Positions 26,072 through 36,366 of a stretch of 64,000 bases of DNA are shown piece by piece. The position numbers were made by a program, and so were the translations under genes. Every line of letters begins with the position of its first letter. Within the stretch, counting starts at the first letter, position 1. Origin of the DNA: Stenotrophomonas lactitubi (GTDB lineage Bacteria > Pseudomonadota > Gammaproteobacteria > Xanthomonadales > Xanthomonadaceae). The notes under the pieces were generated by a model. That model searched no databases, had not been told where the DNA came from, and saw only the letters and a program-made list of their open reading frames with translations. The DNA is taken from NCBI RefSeq assembly GCF_002803515.1, contig NZ_PHQX01000001.1:2542001-2606000 (forward strand), in the 5' to 3' direction.

Positions 26072-27366
26072 CAGGACAGCGCCTGCCAGCGCGCGCGCAG
26101 TTCATCCAGGCGCAGGTCCGACGCCGAACCCGGCGATACACGCGCCGCCAGGCTGCCTTCCGGCGTACGCCCCTGCCCTGCGCTGTCGGCGCCGGCAGCA
26201 GCGGCCTTGTAGGCCTCGCGGAAGGGTACGCCCGCGACCGCAGCTTCCACCGCTACGTCGGTGGCGTACATGCCTGAATCGATCGCCGCACGCAGCTTGT
26301 CATCGCGCCATTCCAGGTTGGCCAGCAGCGCCGGCAGCAGCTCCAGCGCGGCCAGGCCACGGCCGAAGCCGTGGAAGATCGCGCCCTTGGACGACTGCAG
26401 GTCACGGTGGTAACCCGACGGCAGCGACAGCAACTGCTCGATCTCGGTACGTGCAGCGGCGACGCTGGCATGGGTCGCCCGCATCAGCTCGATCACGTCC
26501 GGATTGCGCTTGTTGGGCATGATCGAACTGCCGGTGGTGTACTGCGCCGGCAGCGCCACGAAACCGAATTCGGCGCTGGTGAACAGCGACAGGTCCCAGG
26601 CGATGCGGCGCAGGTCCAGGGTCGCGCCACCCAGCGCTTCCAGTGCGGCCAGTTCGAACTTGCCACGCGACAGCTGCGCGTAGATCGGCGAGATCTGCAT
26701 GCGCGCAAAGCCGAGCGCGCGGGTGGTGTGCTCGCGGTCCAGCGGCAGGTTCACGCCGTAACCGGCGGCGGTGCCGAGCGGATTGGCATCGATCAGCGCA
26801 TGGGTATCACGCGCACGCACAGCGTTGTCGATGAAGGCTTCGGCCCAACCGGCCCACCACATGCCGGCCGAGGACACCACCGCACGCTGGATGTGGGTGT
26901 AACCGGGAATCGGCAGGTGCTGTTCGGCCTGCGCACGGTCAAGGGCGACCTTGGCCACTTCGGCACTGACCTGCGCCACGCGCTGCAACTTCTCCTTCAA
27001 CCACAACCGGGTGGCGACCAGGATCTGGTCGTTGCGGCTGCGGCCGGTGTGGATCTTGCGGCCGGCATCACCAAGGCGTTCGGTCAACCGTGCCTCGATG
27101 GCCGAATGGCCATCTTCATACTGCGTATCCAGCACGAAGCGGCCTTCCCGGAAGTCCTGCGCCAGCACCTCCAGCTCGCGCAACAACCCTGCCAGCTCGT
27201 CGGCGCTGAGGATGCCGATGTGCTGCAGGCCCTGCGCGTGCGCGGCGCTGGCGGCGATGTCATGCAGGAAGAATTCGCGATCGAGGATCACGTCGTCGCC
27301 GGCGAGGAAGGTCTGGATCTGGGCATCGACAGCGACGCCTGGCTTCTGCCAAAGAAGGTCTGCCAT
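26071..27366 (-). CDS. argH: Argininosuccinate lyase
   Basis: Last step of arginine synthesis: cleaves argininosuccinate to arginine and fumarate. 431 residues, slightly shorter than E. coli ArgH (457). The fumarase/aspartase superfamily signature [16 protein letters not shown] is near residue 275, the catalytic loop serines lie in it, and the N-terminal HTGRSRNDQ motif is intact. Located 19 nt after argC in the leftward cluster. Confidence 0.96.
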   Translation of the reverse strand: MADLLWQKPGVAVDAQIQTFLAGDDVILDREFFLHDIAASAAHAQGLQHIGILSADELAGLLRELEVLAQDFREGRFVLDTQYEDGHSAIEARLTERLGDAGRKIHTGRSRNDQILVATRLWLKEKLQRVAQVSAEVAKVALDRAQAEQHLPIPGYTHIQRAVVSSAGMWWAGWAEAFIDNAVRARDTHALIDANPLGTAAGYGVNLPLDREHTTRALGFARMQISPIYAQLSRGKFELAALEALGGATLDLRRIAWDLSLFTSAEFGFVALPAQYTTGSSIMPNKRNPDVIELMRATHASVAAARTEIEQLLSLPSGYHRDLQSSKGAIFHGFGRGLAALELLPALLANLEWRDDKLRAAIDSGMYATDVAVEAAVAGVPFREAYKAAAAGADSAGQGRTPEGSLAARVSPGSASDLRLDELRARWQALS

Positions 27367-27385
27367 GGGGGGCTCCTGTACGGTT

Positions 27386-28342
27386 TCAGTGCGGGATCGA
27401 CGTCAGTTCGTCGATGCCCAGCGCGAGATTGAGGTTCTGCATGGCCTGGGTGGCCGCGCCCTTGAGCAGGTTGTCCAGGGTCGCCACCACCACCACCCGC
27501 TTGCCACCCGGCGCCAGCGTGAAGCCGCCGACCTGGGCGCCATGGCGGCCGGCGATGCGGCTCACCCACGGCGCCTCGTCCACGACCTCGATGAGCGCTT
27601 CACCGGCATAGGCCTGCTGGAAGCGCTCGACGATCTGCTCGCGGGTCTGCACACGGTTCAACCAGAGGTTGGCGGTGAGGGTGATGCCACGGAAATGCGG
27701 CGCGACGTGCGGCATGAATTCGACCGCCACGCCCAGCTGCACGGACACCTCACGCTCGTGCACGTGGTTGGTCAGCGCGTACGGCATCAGGTTGTCGGCC
27801 AGCAGCTCGACGTTGTTCTTGTCCGACGGCGAGGTGCCGGCACCGGAGTAGCCGGACACGCCGAAGCACTGCGGCGGGCCAGCCAGCAGCTCCCGCAGCG
27901 GATGGATCGCCAGCTGCATCGCAGTGGCATAGCAGCCGGGATTGCTGATGTGCTTCTGCCCGTTGTAACGGTCGCGGGTAAGCTCGGGCAGGCCGTAGTA
28001 CCAGGCAGTGTCGAAACGGTAGTCGGCCGACAGATCGACGATCACCGTGTCCGGCTTCGCCGTTTCCAGCGCCGCCACGAACGGAGCAGCCAGTCCGTTG
28101 GGCAGCGCCAGGATCACCGCATCCACGCCCTTGGCGGCAACGGCATCGGCGTTGAGATTCTCGAACTGCAGTTCACCCTGCCACTGCGGGTAGTGGTCGG
28201 ACACGCGCTGCCCGGCCAGTTCGCGCGAAGAGACGAAGCCCAGCTGCAGGTTCGGATGCGCGGCCACCAGCCGGATCAGCTCGGCGCCGGTATGGCCGCG
28301 GGCGCCGACGATGCCGACGGTGAACGAGGAGGAAGTGCTCAT
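27386..28342 (-). CDS. argC: N-acetyl-gamma-glutamyl-phosphate reductase
   Basis: Third step of the acetylated arginine route; 318 residues. The N-terminal NADP-binding motif [16 protein letters not shown] and the catalytic Cys in [13 protein letters not shown] (about residue 136) are clear. No Shine-Dalgarno is visible before ATG 28342; the start lies just behind a 14-bp tandem duplication (28335-28362) that also carries the stop of the preceding GNAT gene, suggesting an ancestral ATGA overlap. Confidence 0.95.
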   Translation of the reverse strand: MSTSSSFTVGIVGARGHTGAELIRLVAAHPNLQLGFVSSRELAGQRVSDHYPQWQGELQFENLNADAVAAKGVDAVILALPNGLAAPFVAALETAKPDTVIVDLSADYRFDTAWYYGLPELTRDRYNGQKHISNPGCYATAMQLAIHPLRELLAGPPQCFGVSGYSGAGTSPSDKNNVELLADNLMPYALTNHVHEREVSVQLGVAVEFMPHVAPHFRGITLTANLWLNRVQTREQIVERFQQAYAGEALIEVVDEAPWVSRIAGRHGAQVGGFTLAPGGKRVVVVATLDNLLKGAATQAMQNLNLALGIDELTSIPH

Positions 28343-28352
28343 GCGTGCGTGC

Positions 28353-28952
28353 TCATGCGTGCGAGTCGAGGCGGTGCTGCAGGTGGCGTTTCACGCCCTG
28401 CCATTCCGCGTCGATGATGGAGAAGATGACGGTGTCGCGCGGCGTGCCGTCGGGATGGCGACGGTGATTGCGCAGCACGCCATCCTGCTTGGCGCCCAGG
28501 CGCGCGATCGCGGTGCGCGAGGTGAAGTTGAACCAGCTGGTTTCAAACACCACGCTCAGGCACTCCAGCCGCTCGAAGGCGTGGCTGAGCAGCATCAGCT
28601 TGGTTTCGGAGTTGACCCCGGTGCGCTGCACCGACTCGCCATACCAGGTGTAGCCGATGCTGAGCCGCGGTACGTCAGGCTGCAGATCGTAGTAGCGGGT
28701 GGTGCCGACAATCTGGTCGTTGGCATCGAACACCACGAACGGCAGCACCTTGCCCTCGGCCTGCACCTGCAGCGCGGCCTGCACATAGCCGGTCATGGTC
28801 TTCGCATCGGGCACCTGCGTGTACCAGAGCTTCGACAACGCACCGTCACCCAACGCACCGCGCAGGCCATCGATATGGCTCATCTGCAGCGGTTCCAGCC
28901 GCGCATGCGTGCCGGTCAGCGTGGGTACCTTGGTCCAGTCTGCGTGATTCAT
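28353..28952 (-). CDS. GNAT family N-acetyltransferase
   Basis: A 199-residue protein of the RimJ/RimL-like branch: [19 protein letters not shown] at the start, [12 protein letters not shown], then the acetyl-CoA region [20 protein letters not shown] and the C-terminal [24 protein letters not shown]. It sits between argB and argC, 5 nt after argB, and therefore is probably co-expressed with arginine synthesis. The substrate (protein N terminus or small amine) is unknown. Start ATG 28952 has a GGAGGG ribosome site. Confidence 0.88.
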   Translation of the reverse strand: MNHADWTKVPTLTGTHARLEPLQMSHIDGLRGALGDGALSKLWYTQVPDAKTMTGYVQAALQVQAEGKVLPFVVFDANDQIVGTTRYYDLQPDVPRLSIGYTWYGESVQRTGVNSETKLMLLSHAFERLECLSVVFETSWFNFTSRTAIARLGAKQDGVLRNHRRHPDGTPRDTVIFSIIDAEWQGVKRHLQHRLDSHA

Positions 28953-28957
28953 CGTGC

Positions 28958-30286
28958 TCAGCCCTCCAGGCTCGGTGCACGCACGGCGCAATGGTCGACA
29001 TAGGTCCTGATCCGGTCGATGCCATCGGCACCGTACCAGAACACCTTCCAATTGCCCTGCTTGTAGCAGCCATCGGATTCGGCGTAGTAGAAATGGTTGA
29101 TCGGGTTGCCGTTGCGTGAGCGCCAGAACAGCTGAGGAGTTTCTTCCAGCATCACGTTCCAGACGGCGCGGCCCAGGCCTTCACCCTGCGCATCGTCGAG
29201 CACGGCGAACTTGTCCAGGTACACGCCCTCGGCCTCATCGGTGAGGATCACCGCCGTGCGGTAGTTCTCGCTGACATAGGCGCGCAGCAGCGTGGTCTTC
29301 TCGAAATAGTCCGGCACCAGGGTGCGGCCGAAACTGGATTCGATCAGGCCCTTCAGGCGCGGCAGGTCCAGCTCGCTCCAAGCGGTTGCACGCAGCACCT
29401 TCTCGCCCTTGCGTACCAGCGTACCCGAGCCCTTGTGGGTAAACAGTTCCTTGGCCAGGTCGGCGGGCCGGGTGATCGACACCGACGATTCCAGCGGCAG
29501 CCGGTCCAGCAGCGACTTGATCTGTTCGATCTTCACCTTCATGCCACCGTGGATCCACGGTTGCGCGATCAGGTGGTCGTACTCGGTGGACAGGTTGATC
29601 GAATCGATCACGCTGCCCTCTTCGTCCAGCAGGCCGCCGGTACCGGTCAGGAAGATGATCTTGTACGGCTGCAGTTCCTGCACCAGTTCGTTGGCGGCGA
29701 AGTCGGCATTGACGTTGAGGATCTGTCCACCGGCGGTCTCACCGAGGCTGGTGATGACCGGGATCGAGCCGGCACGCAGGCTGGCTTCGATCGGTGCCAG
29801 GTTGACCTTCTTCACCTCGCCGACCAGACCGTAGGTATCCAGGCCCAGGTACTCCGCCTCGAACACGCCACCCGTGATGGACGTGGCGCGCGCGCCGTTC
29901 TGCTGCAGGGCTTCGACCAGGCGCAGGTTGGATTGCTGGAACACCCGGCGCACGATCGCCAGCGCTTCCGGCGAGGTCACCCGCAGGCCGTTGACCGTCT
30001 GCTTTTCAATGCCGGCGGCCGCCAGTTCCGCATCCAGCTGCGGGCCGGCGCCATGCAGCACGATCGGGGTCAGGCCGACCTCCTGCAGGAACGACAGCGA
30101 GGAGGTCAGCGCGTCGAGATCGTCGCGCAGCACTGCGCCGCCGACCTTGACCACGGCGAAGCGCTTGGCGTCCAGCTGCGAGAAGCGCTTGAGGTACTGG
30201 CTGATCTCCTTCGCGCTGGCCATGCTCGAGAGCAGGCGCACGATGGTCTGGCGGGTCTGGCGGTGGGGCTGGAGGGCAGGAGACAT
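28958..30286 (-). CDS. argB: Bifunctional N-acetylglutamate synthase/kinase
   Basis: A 442-residue fusion. Residues about 20-280 are an amino acid kinase domain ([43 protein letters not shown], and the later [13 protein letters not shown]). The last about 150 residues are a GNAT-type acetyltransferase domain ([20 protein letters not shown], then [16 protein letters not shown]). Such NAGS-K enzymes are known from Xanthomonas and Maricaulis and perform the first two steps of arginine synthesis; arginine normally inhibits them. Start ATG 30286 is inferred from the onset of homology; upstream codons are low-complexity. Confidence 0.92.
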   Translation of the reverse strand: MSPALQPHRQTRQTIVRLLSSMASAKEISQYLKRFSQLDAKRFAVVKVGGAVLRDDLDALTSSLSFLQEVGLTPIVLHGAGPQLDAELAAAGIEKQTVNGLRVTSPEALAIVRRVFQQSNLRLVEALQQNGARATSITGGVFEAEYLGLDTYGLVGEVKKVNLAPIEASLRAGSIPVITSLGETAGGQILNVNADFAANELVQELQPYKIIFLTGTGGLLDEEGSVIDSINLSTEYDHLIAQPWIHGGMKVKIEQIKSLLDRLPLESSVSITRPADLAKELFTHKGSGTLVRKGEKVLRATAWSELDLPRLKGLIESSFGRTLVPDYFEKTTLLRAYVSENYRTAVILTDEAEGVYLDKFAVLDDAQGEGLGRAVWNVMLEETPQLFWRSRNGNPINHFYYAESDGCYKQGNWKVFWYGADGIDRIRTYVDHCAVRAPSLEG

Positions 30287-30360
30287 TTCGGTTTCGTCAC
30301 AGGCGGCGGTCGCCGCGTTGCAGTTCCGCCGCGCAGAAGCGCAGCGGCGTTGTAGGTCGA

Positions 30361-31449
30361 TCAGGCGCCGGCGGCGATGATCCGGCATACGGCGTCGGTG
30401 TAGCGCTGCAGCTGCTCCAGCGTCACGAACTCGTCGGCGGTGTGGGCCTGGGCGATGTCGCCCGGGCCGAACACCAGCGTGGTATAGCCAGCGGCCGAGA
30501 ACAGCGACGCCTCGGTCCAGAAGTCCACCGCGTTGCCGATCGGAATATCCAACGCATCGGCCACGTCGCGCGCCAGCAGGCGGCGGTTCTCGGCTTCGGC
30601 GATGTCGCCCGCCGGCAGGCTGGGGCCACGGAAGGTTTCGGTGAACACCGCCGCTTCCGGTTCGGCGAAACCGGCAAAGGTCGCCAGCAGCGCATCGATA
30701 TCCATCGACGGCAGCGGCCGGAAGCCGAAGCGCACTTCCGCCGCCGGCGCGATCATGTTGGCCTTGATGCCACCTTCAACCCGCCCGATGTTGAAGCGCA
30801 GGCCGGTCAATCCACCGAAGCGTGCCGAGGCCAGCGATTCGACGTGGTCCAGCGCACGGTTGCCCCAGCGCATCGCCTGGTGCAGCGCACTGGCGGCTGC
30901 ATCCTGCTTGCCCGACGCGTGGCCGGCACGGCCGGCGAACTGCATCAGCACCGAGCTGATGCCACGATGCGCGAGCACCGCTTCGCTCATGGTCGGTTCG
31001 GCCACCAACACCGCTTCGTACTTGATGCCCCGGGCCAGGAACGCGGCAATACAGCGCGGATCGTTGGCTTCTTCATCGCTGGAGAACAGGAACGCCGCGT
31101 CGCCATCACTGGCATTGGCTGCAGCCACCAGCGCAGCAGCCGCCCCCTTGATGTCACACACACCGAGGCCGACCACACGGTCGTCCAGGCGGCGCATCAC
31201 GTGCGGGTCGGCACTCCAGTGCGGCGAGTCCGGCACGGTGTCCAGATGCACGTTGAACAGGTACTTCGGCGTACCGCGCACGGCATACAGGCTGACCGCG
31301 CCAGCGCCATGGTCGATCACCTCGACATTGAACCCGGGCAGGTTGTCGCGCAGGTAATCGAAGATGCCGCCGGTGGTGATCGCACGCGGCGGGTTGCGGG
31401 TGTCGAAGGACACCAGCGCCTGCAGGTGATCGAGCGTCTGTTCAAGCAT
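30361..31449 (-). CDS. argE': N-acetyl-L-citrulline deacetylase (ArgE-like M20 peptidase)
   Basis: Zinc hydrolase of the M20/ArgE family, 362 residues. Metal and catalytic motifs: [32 protein letters not shown] and the dimerisation lid starting [14 protein letters not shown]. Its neighbour carbamoylates acetylornithine, so the substrate here is expected to be acetylcitrulline, as shown for the Xanthomonas enzyme. By sequence alone ArgE activity on acetylornithine cannot be excluded. It lies 74 nt before argB. Confidence 0.88.
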   Translation of the reverse strand: MLEQTLDHLQALVSFDTRNPPRAITTGGIFDYLRDNLPGFNVEVIDHGAGAVSLYAVRGTPKYLFNVHLDTVPDSPHWSADPHVMRRLDDRVVGLGVCDIKGAAAALVAAANASDGDAAFLFSSDEEANDPRCIAAFLARGIKYEAVLVAEPTMSEAVLAHRGISSVLMQFAGRAGHASGKQDAAASALHQAMRWGNRALDHVESLASARFGGLTGLRFNIGRVEGGIKANMIAPAAEVRFGFRPLPSMDIDALLATFAGFAEPEAAVFTETFRGPSLPAGDIAEAENRRLLARDVADALDIPIGNAVDFWTEASLFSAAGYTTLVFGPGDIAQAHTADEFVTLEQLQRYTDAVCRIIAAGA

Positions 31450-31472
31450 GAATCAACAATCCTGTGGATTTC

Positions 31473-31495
31473 CGCCGGGCATGGCCCGGCGCTAC
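31473..31495 (-). repeat. SMAG palindrome between argG and argE'
   Basis: One GTAG-headed unit (GTAGCGCCGGG then CCATGCCCGGCG, read on the minus strand) in the 140-nt gap. With the unit at 32801-32823 it brackets argG in opposite orientation. A hairpin here could tune the relative mRNA level of genes in the run. Confidence 0.8.
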
Positions 31496-31589
31496 CGGAA
31501 CGCGTCTGGAGGAGAGCCCCCTTCTTGTTGAAGGGGGCGCGCCAACGGCGCGGGGTTAAGGAGGAATGCGCGGGCAGGTCGATCGCGGC

Positions 31590-32786
31590 TCAGCCGCGGT
31601 TGACCTGCGCATACAACGTCGAGCTCATGCCGAACAGCTTGATGAAGCCTTCGGCTTCTTCCACGCCCCAGTCGGCCGACTGCGCATAGGTGGCGCCCTT
31701 GGTGTTGAGCAGGTGCGGCGACTTCACCGCAACGGCGTCGACACGACCACCACGGGTTTCCAGCACCACTTCGCCGTTGACCTTGGCCTGCGAGGACTTC
31801 AGGAAGGCTTCGATGTCGGTCTTCAGCGGGTCGTGGTAGAAGCCTTCGTACACCAGCTCCACCCACTTGCGCGCCACGTCCGGCTTGAAGCGGTTCTGCT
31901 GCTTGGTCAGCACCGCATCTTCCAGCGCGCGGTGCGCGGCCAGCAGCGAGACCAGGCCCGGTGCCTCGAACACGATGCGGCCCTTCAGGCCGATCACGGT
32001 GTCGCCGGTGTACACGCCACGGCCGACGCCGTAGGGGGCAAACAGCTTGTTGAGCTGGGCCAGGATCTGCTCACCCGGCAGGGCCTTGCCGTTGAGCTCC
32101 ACGGCTTCGCCTTCGACAAACTTCAGGGTGACGGTCAGCGGTGCTTCCGGCCATTCGCTGCGCGGTGCGCACCAGCCACGGGCGCCCTCGCCCGGTGCTT
32201 CCCAACGATCGATCTCGCCACCGGACATGGTCAGGCCCAGCAGGTTCTCGTTGATGGTGTAGGCCTGCTGCTTGGCGCGCACGCCGAAGCCACGCTCTTC
32301 CAGGTACTTCTGCTCGTAGGCGCGGGTCTGGGTGTGTTCCTTCTGGATCTCGCGGATCGGCGCGATGATCTGGTAGTCACCCAGGGCCTTCACTGCCAGG
32401 TCGAAACGCACCTGGTCGTTGCCCATGCCGGTGCAGCCGTGAGCGATGATGTTGGTGCCCAGTTCGGCGGCGCGCTTGAGCGCGGCATCGACGATCAGGT
32501 AACGGTCCGACACCAGCAACGGGTACTGGCCCTGGTAGCCCTCACCGGCCCACACGAACGGCTTGACGAAGCCGGACCAGATGGCCGGACCGCCATCGAC
32601 GGTCTGGTGGCTGGTGACACCCAGTTCGGCGGCACGCTTCTCGATGAAATCGCGCTCTTCGTCATCCACGCCGCCGGTATCGGCGAACACGGTATGCACG
32701 TTGTAGCCGCGCTCCTGCAGGTACGGCACGCAGAAGCTGGTATCAAGGCCGCCGGAGAAGGCGAGAACGACGTCTTTGTTGCTCAT
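31590..32786 (-). CDS. argG: Argininosuccinate synthase
   Basis: ATP-dependent ligase joining citrulline and aspartate, 398 residues. The N-type ATP pyrophosphatase P loop is [13 protein letters not shown] at residues 6-18. Also visible are [15 protein letters not shown] and the C-terminal [18 protein letters not shown]. It is second in the leftward arginine run after argF'. Confidence 0.96.
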   Translation of the reverse strand: MSNKDVVLAFSGGLDTSFCVPYLQERGYNVHTVFADTGGVDDEERDFIEKRAAELGVTSHQTVDGGPAIWSGFVKPFVWAGEGYQGQYPLLVSDRYLIVDAALKRAAELGTNIIAHGCTGMGNDQVRFDLAVKALGDYQIIAPIREIQKEHTQTRAYEQKYLEERGFGVRAKQQAYTINENLLGLTMSGGEIDRWEAPGEGARGWCAPRSEWPEAPLTVTLKFVEGEAVELNGKALPGEQILAQLNKLFAPYGVGRGVYTGDTVIGLKGRIVFEAPGLVSLLAAHRALEDAVLTKQQNRFKPDVARKWVELVYEGFYHDPLKTDIEAFLKSSQAKVNGEVVLETRGGRVDAVAVKSPHLLNTKGATYAQSADWGVEEAEGFIKLFGMSSTLYAQVNRG

Positions 32787-32800
32787 GGGGGTATGTCCTG

Positions 32801-32823
32801 GTAGCGCCGGGCCATGCCCGGCG
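32801..32823 (+). repeat. SMAG palindrome between argF' and argG
   Basis: GTAG-headed hairpin (GTAGCGCCGGG then CCATGCCCGGCG) in the 57-nt gap between argF' and argG, in the opposite orientation to the unit after argG. Confidence 0.8.
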
Positions 32824-32843
32824 GAAATGTTCGAATGGAGAAA

Positions 32844-33854
32844 TCAGCGCCCGGCAACAGCGGCCATGATCGCCTTCTGCACATGCAGGCGATTCTCGGC
32901 CTCGTTGATGGCGATGCACTGCGGCGAATCCATCACGCCGTCAGTCGCCTTCACGTTGCGGCGCAGTGGCAGGCAGTGGCTGAACACGCCGTTGTTGGTC
33001 AGCGCCATCTTCCGCTCGTCGACGATGAAGTGCTTGAACTGGTCGCGGATCGGCTTCTCCGGTTCCCAGTTGCCGAAGAACGGCAGTGCGCCCCAGCTCT
33101 TGGCATAGACCACGTCGGCACCGGCATAGGCGCTGTCGATGTCATGGCTGATCTTCAGCGAACCGCCGCTCTCGGCCACGTTCTGCTCGGCCCAGCCCAT
33201 GTAGCGCTCGTCGAGGATGTAGTCGGCGGTCGGGCACAGCAGCGTCACGTCCATGCCCATGCGGGTGGCGATGGTCAGCGCCGAGTTGGCCACGGCGGTG
33301 TTCAGCGGCTTGGGGTGGTAGGTCCAGGTCAGCACGTACTTCTTGCCGCGCAGGTCCTGGGTGCCGAAATGCTCCTGCAGGGCCATCACGTGCGCCAGCT
33401 CTTGGCACGGGTGGGTGATGGTCTCCATGTTGATCACCGGCACCGGCGAGTACCTGGCGAAACTCTCGAGCACGACGTCCTGGCGGTCGTAGGCCCAGTC
33501 GACGAACTTCGGGAACGCGCGCACGGCGATGATGTCGCAGTAACGGCCGAGCACCTTGGCCACTTCAGCGATGTGCTCTTCGGTATCGCCATCCATCACC
33601 GTGCCGAGGTTGAACTCGATCGGCCATGCATCCTTGCCCGGCTGCAGCACCACTGCGTGGGCACCGAGCTGGAACGCGCCCAGCTCGAAACTGGTGCGGG
33701 TACGCATGGACGGATTGAAGAACACCAGCGCGATCGACTTGCCCTTGAGCTGGTCGCCGAGCTTGTTGCGCTTGAACAGCGCAGCCTGGGTCAGCAGCGC
33801 GTCAAGTTCGCTGCGGCTCCAGTCCTGGGTGTTCAGGAAGTGCTTGGGGGACAT
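32844..33854 (-). CDS. argF': N-acetyl-L-ornithine carbamoyltransferase (AOTC)
   Basis: Carbamoylates acetylornithine to acetylcitrulline, a variant of the arginine route found in xanthomonads. 336 residues. Carbamoyl phosphate loop FFNPSMRTRTSFE, then NMETITHPCQELAHV and the AOTC-type HCLPLRRNVKATD. The VMDGDTEEHIAEVAKVLGRY stretch also follows the Xanthomonas enzyme. Three ATGs in a row occur at 33860-33854; the third has AAGGA 6 nt upstream and is chosen. An attenuator-like structure lies about 115 nt upstream. Confidence 0.93.
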   Translation of the reverse strand: MSPKHFLNTQDWSRSELDALLTQAALFKRNKLGDQLKGKSIALVFFNPSMRTRTSFELGAFQLGAHAVVLQPGKDAWPIEFNLGTVMDGDTEEHIAEVAKVLGRYCDIIAVRAFPKFVDWAYDRQDVVLESFARYSPVPVINMETITHPCQELAHVMALQEHFGTQDLRGKKYVLTWTYHPKPLNTAVANSALTIATRMGMDVTLLCPTADYILDERYMGWAEQNVAESGGSLKISHDIDSAYAGADVVYAKSWGALPFFGNWEPEKPIRDQFKHFIVDERKMALTNNGVFSHCLPLRRNVKATDGVMDSPQCIAINEAENRLHVQKAIMAAVAGR

Positions 33855-33969
33855 CATCATTCCTTGCATGAGCGGCGCCGGTGGCCGACGCGGTGGAAGG
33901 TGGAAGGGAAAACCGGGAACCAAGGTGATACGAAAAGGTTGCAGATGAAGCTTTCAGAACGCGGAAACG

Positions 33970-34034
33970 AAAAAACCCAGCCGGCGGGCTGGGTTTTTTT
34001 CGGACGAACAGCAGAAAGCTCCGGATTACCCAGC
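33970..34034 (-). promoter_or_regulatory. Candidate attenuator upstream of argF'
   Basis: Read on the minus strand, an 8-bp stem ACCCAGCC/GGCTGGGT with loop CGCC followed by six T residues forms an intrinsic terminator (33994-33970). The segment GCTGGGT at 34034-34028, which overlaps the stop codon of a small ORF, is perfectly complementary to ACCCAGC, the first arm of that terminator. The two pairings exclude each other, the hallmark of attenuation. The same hairpin could instead just terminate the upstream secreted-protein gene. Confidence 0.55.
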
Positions 34035-34127
34035 GAGAATGTGGGGTTCCGGTCGACGGGCACGCGACGTCATGCCAGTGGCCTGGCGGGCGGCGCTGCT
34101 GTCGTGCTGGAAGTCGGTGAGCTTCAT
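34026..34127 (-). CDS. Putative arginine-containing leader peptide
   Basis: A 33-codon frame whose last codons are ...TSRARRPEPHILAG and stop TAA at 34028-34026, inside the candidate antiterminator. It contains Arg codons CGT, CGT and CGA clustered at 34064-34053, seven to ten codons before the stop. A shorter start at ATG 34073 would give a 15-residue peptide, more typical of leaders. No strong ribosome site is seen before either ATG, so translation is unproven. Confidence 0.35.
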   Translation of the reverse strand: MKLTDFQHDSSAARQATGMTSRARRPEPHILAG

Positions 34128-34183
34128 TGGTCGGCAATCTTTACATGCGGCCGGGGCCGGCGCAAGAGGCCGGCGTCGCAGAA

Positions 34184-34747
34184 TCAGGGGGTACCAGCGG
34201 CAGCCTGCTCGGGGCCTACCCACGGGGTGATCGAAACCCGGATCTTCAGCCGGTTGCCAGGGTCTTCCGGCAGCCGTGAACGGTACTTGGTGCCCTTGTA
34301 GACGTAATCCACGTCGTAGGCGATGGGGCGGCGGAACTCACGCCCGACAGGCACGATGCGACAGTCCCGGGTCAGCATCGGACCGGTATTGGCCGGCGCC
34401 GGGGCGGGGGTTTCCGCCGGAAGCTCCTCCAGCGTCTCCTCGTCGCTGCGCTTGAACATCGAGCGCACCGAATCCCACAGGCGGCCGATGCGGCCCTTGT
34501 CCTCGACCGGCTCCTCGCCGGTGACATTGACCGGGGCCAGGGTGCGGGTCGAGACCGGCTCGCAGTGCTCCTCGGTACGGGTTGCGCGCAGGGTCTGGAA
34601 CACCGGCTCCACGTTGAGCACCTGGGCGTAGTCGAACTTCACGTTCTCCACGATCACCACCCGGTTGCGGGGCTCGGCCTCCTGGGCCAGGACCACGGCG
34701 GGCAGCGCCGACAGGCAGGCCAGGGTCAGCAACGCGGTGGTTTTCAT
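34184..34747 (-). CDS. Secreted protein related to glycine-zipper 2TM surface proteins
   Basis: A 187-residue protein with a signal peptide (residues 1-23, ending VVLAQ). The motif FDYAQVLNVEPVFQTLRATR followed by a Cys, and the C-terminal IAYDVDYVYKGTKYRSRLP and DPGNRLKIRVSITP, resemble the strands that flank the glycine zipper in periplasmic 2TM surface antigens. The glycine zipper itself is absent, replaced by an acidic and Pro/Ala-rich linker (about 75-130). Two cysteines may form a disulfide. Function unknown. It precedes the argF' leader on the same strand. Confidence 0.6.
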   Translation of the reverse strand: MKTTALLTLACLSALPAVVLAQEAEPRNRVVIVENVKFDYAQVLNVEPVFQTLRATRTEEHCEPVSTRTLAPVNVTGEEPVEDKGRIGRLWDSVRSMFKRSDEETLEELPAETPAPAPANTGPMLTRDCRIVPVGREFRRPIAYDVDYVYKGTKYRSRLPEDPGNRLKIRVSITPWVGPEQAAAGTP

Positions 34748-34934
34748 TGGCGATGGGAGCAGGGACACGGCAATAGTGTAGGCAGTGGTGACCGCAAGGG
34801 GCTGAACATTACCCGTCCGCGCCGTTCCTGCCCACCCCACCCCACCCGCCGGTGACGTCCACCGGTGGCAATGGTCCCCCCAAAGGGGCCCGACACGTTC
34901 TAAAATCACAGGCTTGTCCCCCAGTCACAGACCC

Positions 34935-36311
34935 ATGACCCTGCGCCTGCACAACAACCTGACTCGCCAGCTCGAACCGTTCACCCCGCTCGACCCGGCC
35001 TGTCCGACCCTGTATGTGTGCGGCCCGACGGTCTACAACTACGTGCACATCGGCAACGCCCGTGGGCCGGTGGTGTTCGGGGTGCTGGCCGACCTGCTGC
35101 GGCGGCGCTTCGGTGCCCTGCGCTACGCCCGCAACATCACCGACGTGGACGACAAGATCAACACCGCCGCGCGCGAGCAGGGGGTGCCGATCAGCACCAT
35201 CACCGACCGTTTCGCCGCGGCCTACCGTGAAGACATGGCCGCGCTGGGCGTGGTGCCGCCGGACATCGAGCCGGAAGTGACCGCGCACATGGCGCAGATC
35301 ATCACCATGATCGAGCAGCTGGTCAGCAGCGGGCATGCCTACGCCGCCGAGGGCCATGTACTGTTCGCCGTCGGCAGTTTCGAGGGCTACGGCAAGCTGT
35401 CGCGCCGCGATCCGGACGAAATGCTGGCCGGCGCCCGTGTCGAGGTTGCTCCCTACAAGCGCGCGCCCGGCGACTTCGTACTGTGGAAGCCGTCCGGCGA
35501 CGACCTGCCCGGCTGGGAATCGCCGTGGGGCCGCGGCCGTCCAGGCTGGCATATCGAATGCTCGGCGATGGCCGCCGCACACCTGGGCGAGACCATCGAC
35601 ATCCATGCCGGTGGCGTCGACCTGCAGTTCCCGCACCACGAAAACGAGATCGCGCAGAGCGAGTGCGCGCACGGCGGCAAGGTGTTCGCACGCTTCTGGC
35701 TGCACAACGGCATGCTCAACTTCGGCGGCGCCAAGATGAGCAAGTCGATCGGCAACATCGAGCGCGTCCACGACCTGGTGCGTAAACACGCCCCCGAGGC
35801 ACTGCGCCTGGCCTTGCTGTCGGCCCACTACCGGCAGCCGCTGGACTGGTCCGACGCGCTGATCGAACAGTCCGGCCGCACCCTCGACCGCCTGTACGGC
35901 ACCCTGCGCGAGCTGGCCGAGGTGGCCGCCACGGCAGTGATCCCGGCAGACATCGAAGCGGCATTGGATGATGATCTCAATACGCCGCAGGCGCTGGCCG
36001 AAGTGGCCCGTATCGCCGGCGAAGCGCGCCGCGCCACCGATCCCAGCGAACGCGCACGCCTGAAGAGCGAACTGCTCGGCGCGGGTCTCGCCCTGGGCCT
36101 GCTGCAGGCCGATCCGGCGCAGTGGTTCGGCAACGCCGCTGGCGACAGCGACGACGACGCGCGCATCCAGGGCTTGATCGACGAACGTGCGGCAGCCAAG
36201 CAGGCGCGCGACTTCGCCCGTTCCGACGCCATCCGCGACCAGCTGGCCGCCGAAGGCATCGTGCTGGAAGACACCCCGCAGGGCGTGCGCTGGTCGCGCA
36301 AGCGCGGCTGA
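34935..36311 (+). CDS. cysS: Cysteinyl-tRNA synthetase
   Basis: Class I synthetase charging tRNA-Cys, 458 residues (E. coli 461). The HIGH motif appears as VHIGNARG (about residue 38), the KMSKS motif as KMSKSIGN. Zinc ligands are Cys in YVCGPTVYN, the Cys in HIECSAM, and His/Glu/Cys in [14 protein letters not shown] 34935 is chosen over the upstream TTG 34914 because homology starts at TLRLHNN. Confidence 0.97.
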   Translation: MTLRLHNNLTRQLEPFTPLDPACPTLYVCGPTVYNYVHIGNARGPVVFGVLADLLRRRFGALRYARNITDVDDKINTAAREQGVPISTITDRFAAAYREDMAALGVVPPDIEPEVTAHMAQIITMIEQLVSSGHAYAAEGHVLFAVGSFEGYGKLSRRDPDEMLAGARVEVAPYKRAPGDFVLWKPSGDDLPGWESPWGRGRPGWHIECSAMAAAHLGETIDIHAGGVDLQFPHHENEIAQSECAHGGKVFARFWLHNGMLNFGGAKMSKSIGNIERVHDLVRKHAPEALRLALLSAHYRQPLDWSDALIEQSGRTLDRLYGTLRELAEVAATAVIPADIEAALDDDLNTPQALAEVARIAGEARRATDPSERARLKSELLGAGLALGLLQADPAQWFGNAAGDSDDDARIQGLIDERAAAKQARDFARSDAIRDQLAAEGIVLEDTPQGVRWSRKRG

Positions 36312-36366
36312 CCTGCCCTGCCCCGTGGCCGGCCCCACCGGCCACGCCCCCACTGTAGAGACTGTT

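Noticed and set aside
33970..34127. A tryptophan or proline leader instead of an arginine one
   Set aside because: The small ORF has no Trp codon and only scattered Pro codons; the Arg cluster just before the stop and the downstream argF' fit arginine better.
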